Source of the DNA: Anaerolineae bacterium
Lineage (GTDB): Bacteria; Chloroflexota; Anaerolineae; SpSt-600
NCBI GenBank assembly: GCA_028275425.1
Contig: JAPWUT010000057.1
Location: forward strand, 1-9,086
Length of the DNA stretch: 9,086 nt
Reading direction: 5' to 3'
Positions within the stretch are counted from its first letter, which is position 1. Every line of letters starts with the position of its first letter. The position numbers and the translations under genes are program-made. Positions 6,673-9,086 of the stretch are shown here, one piece after another. The notes under the pieces are model-generated. The model was not told the DNA's origin. It was given only the letters and a program-made list of their open reading frames with translations, and did no database searches.

Positions 6673-7568
6673 TAGCCCTGAATTATCCTTCCCCTGAGCC
6701 ATCGGATGGTTACCACCAGCAGGGCGAGCATAGCCCCACCGCTAAGGAGCATGAGGCCGGTCCAGCCGGTGGTAGCGAGGGATGCCGGAGCAGGGGTTGG
6801 GGTGGGCGTAGGGATGGAAAGGGGTCTTGGGGTAGAAGTAGGTGTGGGCGTGCCGGGAAGCGGGGTCGGGGAAGGTGTGCCCGGAAGAACGAACGGGGTC
6901 GGGGTGAAAGTTGGGGTGAATGTAGGCGTGGTTCCAGGAGGGAACGGGGTAGGAGTAGGCGGCGGTGGTGACGTCGGAGTTGCCGGGGGAGGAGCGGGAG
7001 CAGGAGTTGTGGGCCAAGGTATTGGGGTTACAGGACGGAGGGTCGGAGTAGGTGTGGGGGTAGGAGGGGTGGGGCTTGGGGAAGGAGTAGGGGTTATGGT
7101 GGGAGTTGGAGTTATGGTAGGGGTTGAGGTTGGGGTAGGCGTCAGGACGGTGAAGGTTGCGGTGTCAAAGTAAGTAGTGGAGTCTACGGTGATTTCCGCT
7201 CGGATGGTGTGAGTTCCTGGAGTAGCGGTTATGGGGACGGTGAAGGAAGCGCTGAACCGTCCGTAGCTATCGGTCACGGTAGAAGTTATTACGGCTGTAT
7301 CCCACTTTATGGTTACGGTGCGCCCGGCAGCGGGGGAGATATTATAAGTTTCTCCGCTTACTGTAACGAGGGTTCCGGCTACCCCTTCGGAAGGCCAGAC
7401 GGAGGTGATGATTATAGTCGGCAGAGGGGATGGGGTAGGCCTGGGGGTCGGTTCAGGGGTTGGAGTCCACTGAGCGAGGGAGGATTTCACAAAGAAGAAA
7501 ACAACCGTTAAGGCCAAAAGGCCTGCTGCTGCGAGGGGAATGAGCCAAAGCCATCTGTTTCTCTTCAT
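6672..7568 (-). CDS. Exported Ig-like protein with Thr/Pro linker and LATTG sorting-like tail
   Basis: A 298-residue envelope protein. A basic N-terminus (MKRNR) and hydrophobic residues 7-27 form a signal peptide or anchor, with possible cleavage near SSLAQW. Residues 51-142 look like a single Ig/IPT-type beta-sandwich (TIIITSVWPSEGVAGTLVTV at its start, FDTATFTVL at its end). Residues 143-262 are a Thr/Pro/Ser spacer made of TPTP-like repeats, as used to cross cell-wall layers. The tail carries LATTG (264-268), a hydrophobic stretch (about 270-287) and basic residues (RWLRGR), the order of a sortase signal. A function beyond surface display or adhesion cannot be assigned. An ATG six bases upstream (7574) is also in frame, but AGGGG (7579-7575) lies 6 nt before the ATG at 7568 and touches the first ATG directly. 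The propeller gene follows after 11 bp, so the two are likely displayed together. Confidence 0.8.
   Translation of the reverse strand: MKRNRWLWLIPLAAAGLLALTVVFFFVKSSLAQWTPTPEPTPRPTPSPLPTIIITSVWPSEGVAGTLVTVSGETYNISPAAGRTVTIKWDTAVITSTVTDSYGRFSASFTVPITATPGTHTIRAEITVDSTTYFDTATFTVLTPTPTSTPTITPTPTITPTPSPSPTPPTPTPTPTLRPVTPIPWPTTPAPAPPPATPTSPPPPTPTPFPPGTTPTFTPTFTPTPFVLPGTPSPTPLPGTPTPTSTPRPLSIPTPTPTPAPASLATTGWTGLMLLSGGAMLALLVVTIRWLRGRIIQG
6783..7139 (-). repeat. Low-complexity Thr/Pro-coding tract
   Basis: Roughly 360 bp of degenerate ACN-CCN codons, read on the plus strand as GGGGTNGGNGT-like units, encode the Thr/Pro spacer of the sorting-tail protein. The units vary in sequence and length and have no conserved spacers, so this is a coding repeat that can expand or contract by slippage, not an array of any kind. 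Confidence 0.9.
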
Positions 7569-7580
7569 TTTCATCCCCTG

Positions 7581-9086
7581 TTAGCCTGGTCTTCCTTTAA
7601 TGTTGCCTGATGGATGACGGCAACACCGCCCCTGGACCAAGTCAGGAGCTAACCTTCTCGCCGGCCTCTCCCAGTCCCCTAAGACCAGAACCGGCCTCAA
7701 GGGAGAAAGGTCCCTAAAAGACCTCCCAAGAAGAGGCTCAGCGAGGGCTGCATAGGCGACTTGCCAAGCTTTTTGCGGGCCCAAAGGCCCGCCCCTCATC
7801 GGCTCCTTCCATCGGTCGGCCGTCTCTTGGGAAGGGACGACCCAGCAGGTCGCCCCTACTGGCTCGCCACCCACGCTTTCCTTAAGAAGCTGATGGGATT
7901 TTTTAGCTTTCTCCAAGTCCTTCCGAACCGCATTCCCCTTCCACTTGCTCCTCTCTTCCCTCTTCCTCGCCCTCAGCTCTTCAACTCTATCTTCCCAATA
8001 GGAAACAGCGTAGCCAAGGAATTCTCCGTCACCTAATAAGCGTTCGTAATGCTTGGGCATCTTCTCTTCAAACCCCAAGGCCCGTCTGGCAATAACCAAA
8101 GCCGCTGCTCGGTCCTTGTCCAATAGGTGCTGCGGTGCATACTTCAATGCCCCTATGACCGAAGTGTAAGCCGGACTCACTTCAACTACTTCAATCCCTT
8201 CCCTTTGAGCCAAGATTTTGACCTTTTCCGAAAGGCTCCGGTAGGCCCAATTTCCAAGCTTGCGCCTAAGCTTCGGCTTTCCATCCCCACGCTCCCCCTT
8301 AGGCATGTGCTTGAGGCGCTCCAGAGCAATGGCCTTCCCCTTCTCCTTGGCCAGGCGAACTACCTGCCAAGCCGTAAGCCAGAGGATGTAATCTCGCACT
8401 TTCTTAGGCTTCCCGGAAAGGTCGGGGATGGGCACGGCCCCGTGGGAGACCAAATTCCCATCCGAGGAAGCTTCCGCCAAGGCCACTTGTTGCGGAACGG
8501 CATTGAGGTCAAGCCCTACTACACCTTGGGCTTTGGTGATTGAAACCGGAGGTAGCTCCTCCTCAAAGGAGATGAAAGCATAGAGTTTGCCTTCCTTCCG
8601 GCGCAAGGTAACCGTGTAGGGGAACCAATCCCCTGTAGCTTTTGCTCTCATCAGGCGGGCCAGAAGCACCTTCCATTTGTCCCTATCCCGTTTCACCCTG
8701 CGGATTACCTTGGCATAGACCCACTTCTTTTCTCCAACGTTGATGCGAAGGAAAAGGCAACCCTCAACCCAGACCAGCCTCAGGTTCTGGTTTCCCTTTG
8801 CGTGCTTCTGGCCCACGGCGAAAAGCAAGCCTTGCCTTCTCTCCCTCCACTTCTTGAGAAGCTCATCCCTTCGCTTCCCGGAAAGGTGCTTTTTGGAGAG
8901 CTCCTCAAAGAGCTTTCTCCCCCCGAAGACCACCTTCTTTGGGCTCTGGCCCAGCTCCTTCAGGGAAGCAATGGTCATCTTGGCCTTTACCAATACGCCG
9001 TAGGCGTAGCGAGAGTTCAGGCTGAAGAGAGAGGAGAGCTCCTTCAGGACTTCGTTCTCCTCCTTTCCCTCAAGGAGGCGCTTGAA
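7581..9086 (-). CDS. TnpB/IS605 OrfB-like RuvC nuclease, 5' end beyond the window
   Basis: A partial gene with 501 codons visible. The frame runs open past the window edge (first residues FKRLLEGKEE), so the TTG at 8993 is not the true start. TnpB proteins are RNA-guided DNA nucleases of IS200/IS605 elements that use an omega-RNA from the element's right end. In visible-residue numbering, an N-terminal helical part (NSRYAYGV, then KKVVFGGRKLFEEL) leads to a beta-barrel (about 90-175). The RuvC sites follow: GLDLN with D193, IALERL with E256, and DRAAALVIARR with D325, which aligns with the DxNAAxNI motif of canonical TnpB. All three acids are kept. The CxxC zinc ribbon normally found between PAYTS and the last Asp is missing: 14 residues replace it and none is Cys. 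A basic C-terminal tail follows, whose coding DNA holds inverted repeats. No tnpA is in view, so mobility cannot be judged. Confidence 0.83.
   Translation of the reverse strand, partial: FKRLLEGKEENEVLKELSSLFSLNSRYAYGVLVKAKMTIASLKELGQSPKKVVFGGRKLFEELSKKHLSGKRRDELLKKWRERRQGLLFAVGQKHAKGNQNLRLVWVEGCLFLRINVGEKKWVYAKVIRRVKRDRDKWKVLLARLMRAKATGDWFPYTVTLRRKEGKLYAFISFEEELPPVSITKAQGVVGLDLNAVPQQVALAEASSDGNLVSHGAVPIPDLSGKPKKVRDYILWLTAWQVVRLAKEKGKAIALERLKHMPKGERGDGKPKLRRKLGNWAYRSLSEKVKILAQREGIEVVEVSPAYTSVIGALKYAPQHLLDKDRAAALVIARRALGFEEKMPKHYERLLGDGEFLGYAVSYWEDRVEELRARKREERSKWKGNAVRKDLEKAKKSHQLLKESVGGEPVGATCWVVPSQETADRWKEPMRGGPLGPQKAWQVAYAALAEPLLGRSFRDLSPLRPVLVLGDWERPARRLAPDLVQGRCCRHPSGNIKGRPG
7601..7625. 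repeat. 7-bp inverted repeat at the 3' end of the tnpB-like gene
   Basis: TGTTGCC (7601-7607) and GGCAACA (7619-7625) form a perfect 7-bp stem around an 11-nt loop, inside the last codons of the tnpB-like gene and about 25 bp before the next gene's ribosome-binding site. No T-run follows on the minus strand, so it is not a standard terminator. Its position suits a right-end hairpin or part of an omega-RNA. Confidence 0.5.
7775..7792. repeat. Perfect GC hairpin inside the tnpB-like gene
   Basis: GCGGGCC (7775-7781) and GGCCCGC (7786-7792) pair perfectly across a CAAA loop. On the minus strand the stem starts just after AGGGGC-like sequence and is followed by AAAAAG. It lies in frame within the coding region for the C-terminal tail and is partnered by a second hairpin about 40 bp away. 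Confidence 0.75.
7834..7855. repeat. Second hairpin inside the tnpB-like gene
   Basis: GGG-A-CGACC (7834-7842) pairs with GGTCGCCC (7848-7855) across a CAGCA loop, giving 8 bp with one bulged A. Like the hairpin at 7775-7792, its minus-strand copy begins with AGGGGCG, which suggests two related palindromic units rather than chance pairing. Confidence 0.65.

Noticed and set aside
6661..6702. Longer N-terminus of the propeller protein from the ATG at 6702
   Set aside because: It would add 14 polar residues before the signal sequence and overlap the upstream gene, and it lacks a good Shine-Dalgarno site, whereas the ATG at 6660 has AAGGAGG at ideal distance.
6783..7139. CRISPR-like or minisatellite array
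   Set aside because: The units are short, degenerate and codon-phased with no uniform repeat or spacer length; they simply encode the Thr/Pro linker.
6706..7173. Plus-strand 155-codon ORF rich in Gly and Val
   Set aside because: It is the antisense of the Thr/Pro-coding tract; ACN-CCN repeats read backwards give GGN-GTN. It has no ribosome-binding site and no domain.
7601..7625. Rho-independent terminator after the tnpB-like gene
   Set aside because: The stem is only 7 bp with an 11-nt loop and no T-run follows in the transcribed direction; it is kept only as an inverted repeat.
7585..7640. Promoter for the surface-protein operon (TTGCCG with CATTAA or TTAAAG on the minus strand)
   Set aside because: Neither -10 candidate matches well and the spacing is 15-17 bp depending on the choice; too weak to call.
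8991..8993. TTG as the start of the TnpB-like protein
   Set aside because: The frame continues upstream without a stop to the window edge, and the extra residues (NSRYAYGVLVKAK) look like conserved TnpB N-terminal sequence, so this is an internal Leu codon.

Overview
The window looks like a chromosomal segment of a member of the Chloroflexota (Anaerolineae-like, possibly thermophilic). This is an inference. It rests on a secreted protein ending in the sequence YLPLVLRNY, a habit I associate with that phylum, and on long Thr-Pro linkers on exported proteins, a YtxH-type small membrane protein and a zinc-ribbon-less TnpB relative. Base composition is moderately GC-rich and Shine-Dalgarno sites are strong (AAGGAGG, GGGAGG). 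All eight supported genes lie on the minus strand, so the order of transcription runs from high to low coordinates.

Layout, in transcription order. (1) 9086-7581: 3' part of a TnpB/IS200-IS605 OrfB-like RuvC nuclease gene. Its reading frame stays open through the window edge, so the true N-terminus lies outside. Its 3' end is rich in inverted repeats. (2) 7568-6672: an exported, membrane-anchored protein with an Ig-like domain, a long Thr/Pro linker and a C-terminal LATTG-type sorting-like tail. (3) 6660-3892: a large exported protein with a CARDB domain and a BNR/Asp-box beta-propeller carrying cysteine-rich insertions. (4) 3875-3084: a CooC/MinD-type P-loop ATPase. (5) 3100-851: a cytoplasmic GH15-like (glucoamylase-type) glycosidase. 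(6) 844-593: an 83-residue three-helix membrane protein. (7) 557-273 and (8) 270-16: a DUF948-like and a YtxH-like small membrane protein, probably led by their own promoter (TTGCTG-17 bp-TATAAT).

Genes 2 to 6 are separated by 11 bp, 16 bp, a 17-bp overlap and 6 bp, so they look like one operon. It would join two surface proteins, a metallocentre-insertion-type ATPase and an intracellular glycosidase. No known pathway unites these four, and no CO dehydrogenase gene is visible beside the CooC homologue. Genes 7 and 8 form a small envelope-protein unit. No tRNA, rRNA, CRISPR array or riboswitch was seen, and no gene-free stretch exceeds about 40 bp.

The points most worth a second look are: the TnpB relative without a zinc ribbon and with two palindromes inside its C-terminal coding region; the orphan CooC; the cysteine-laden propeller; and the YLPLVLRNY C-terminus as a possible uncharacterised export or anchoring tag.
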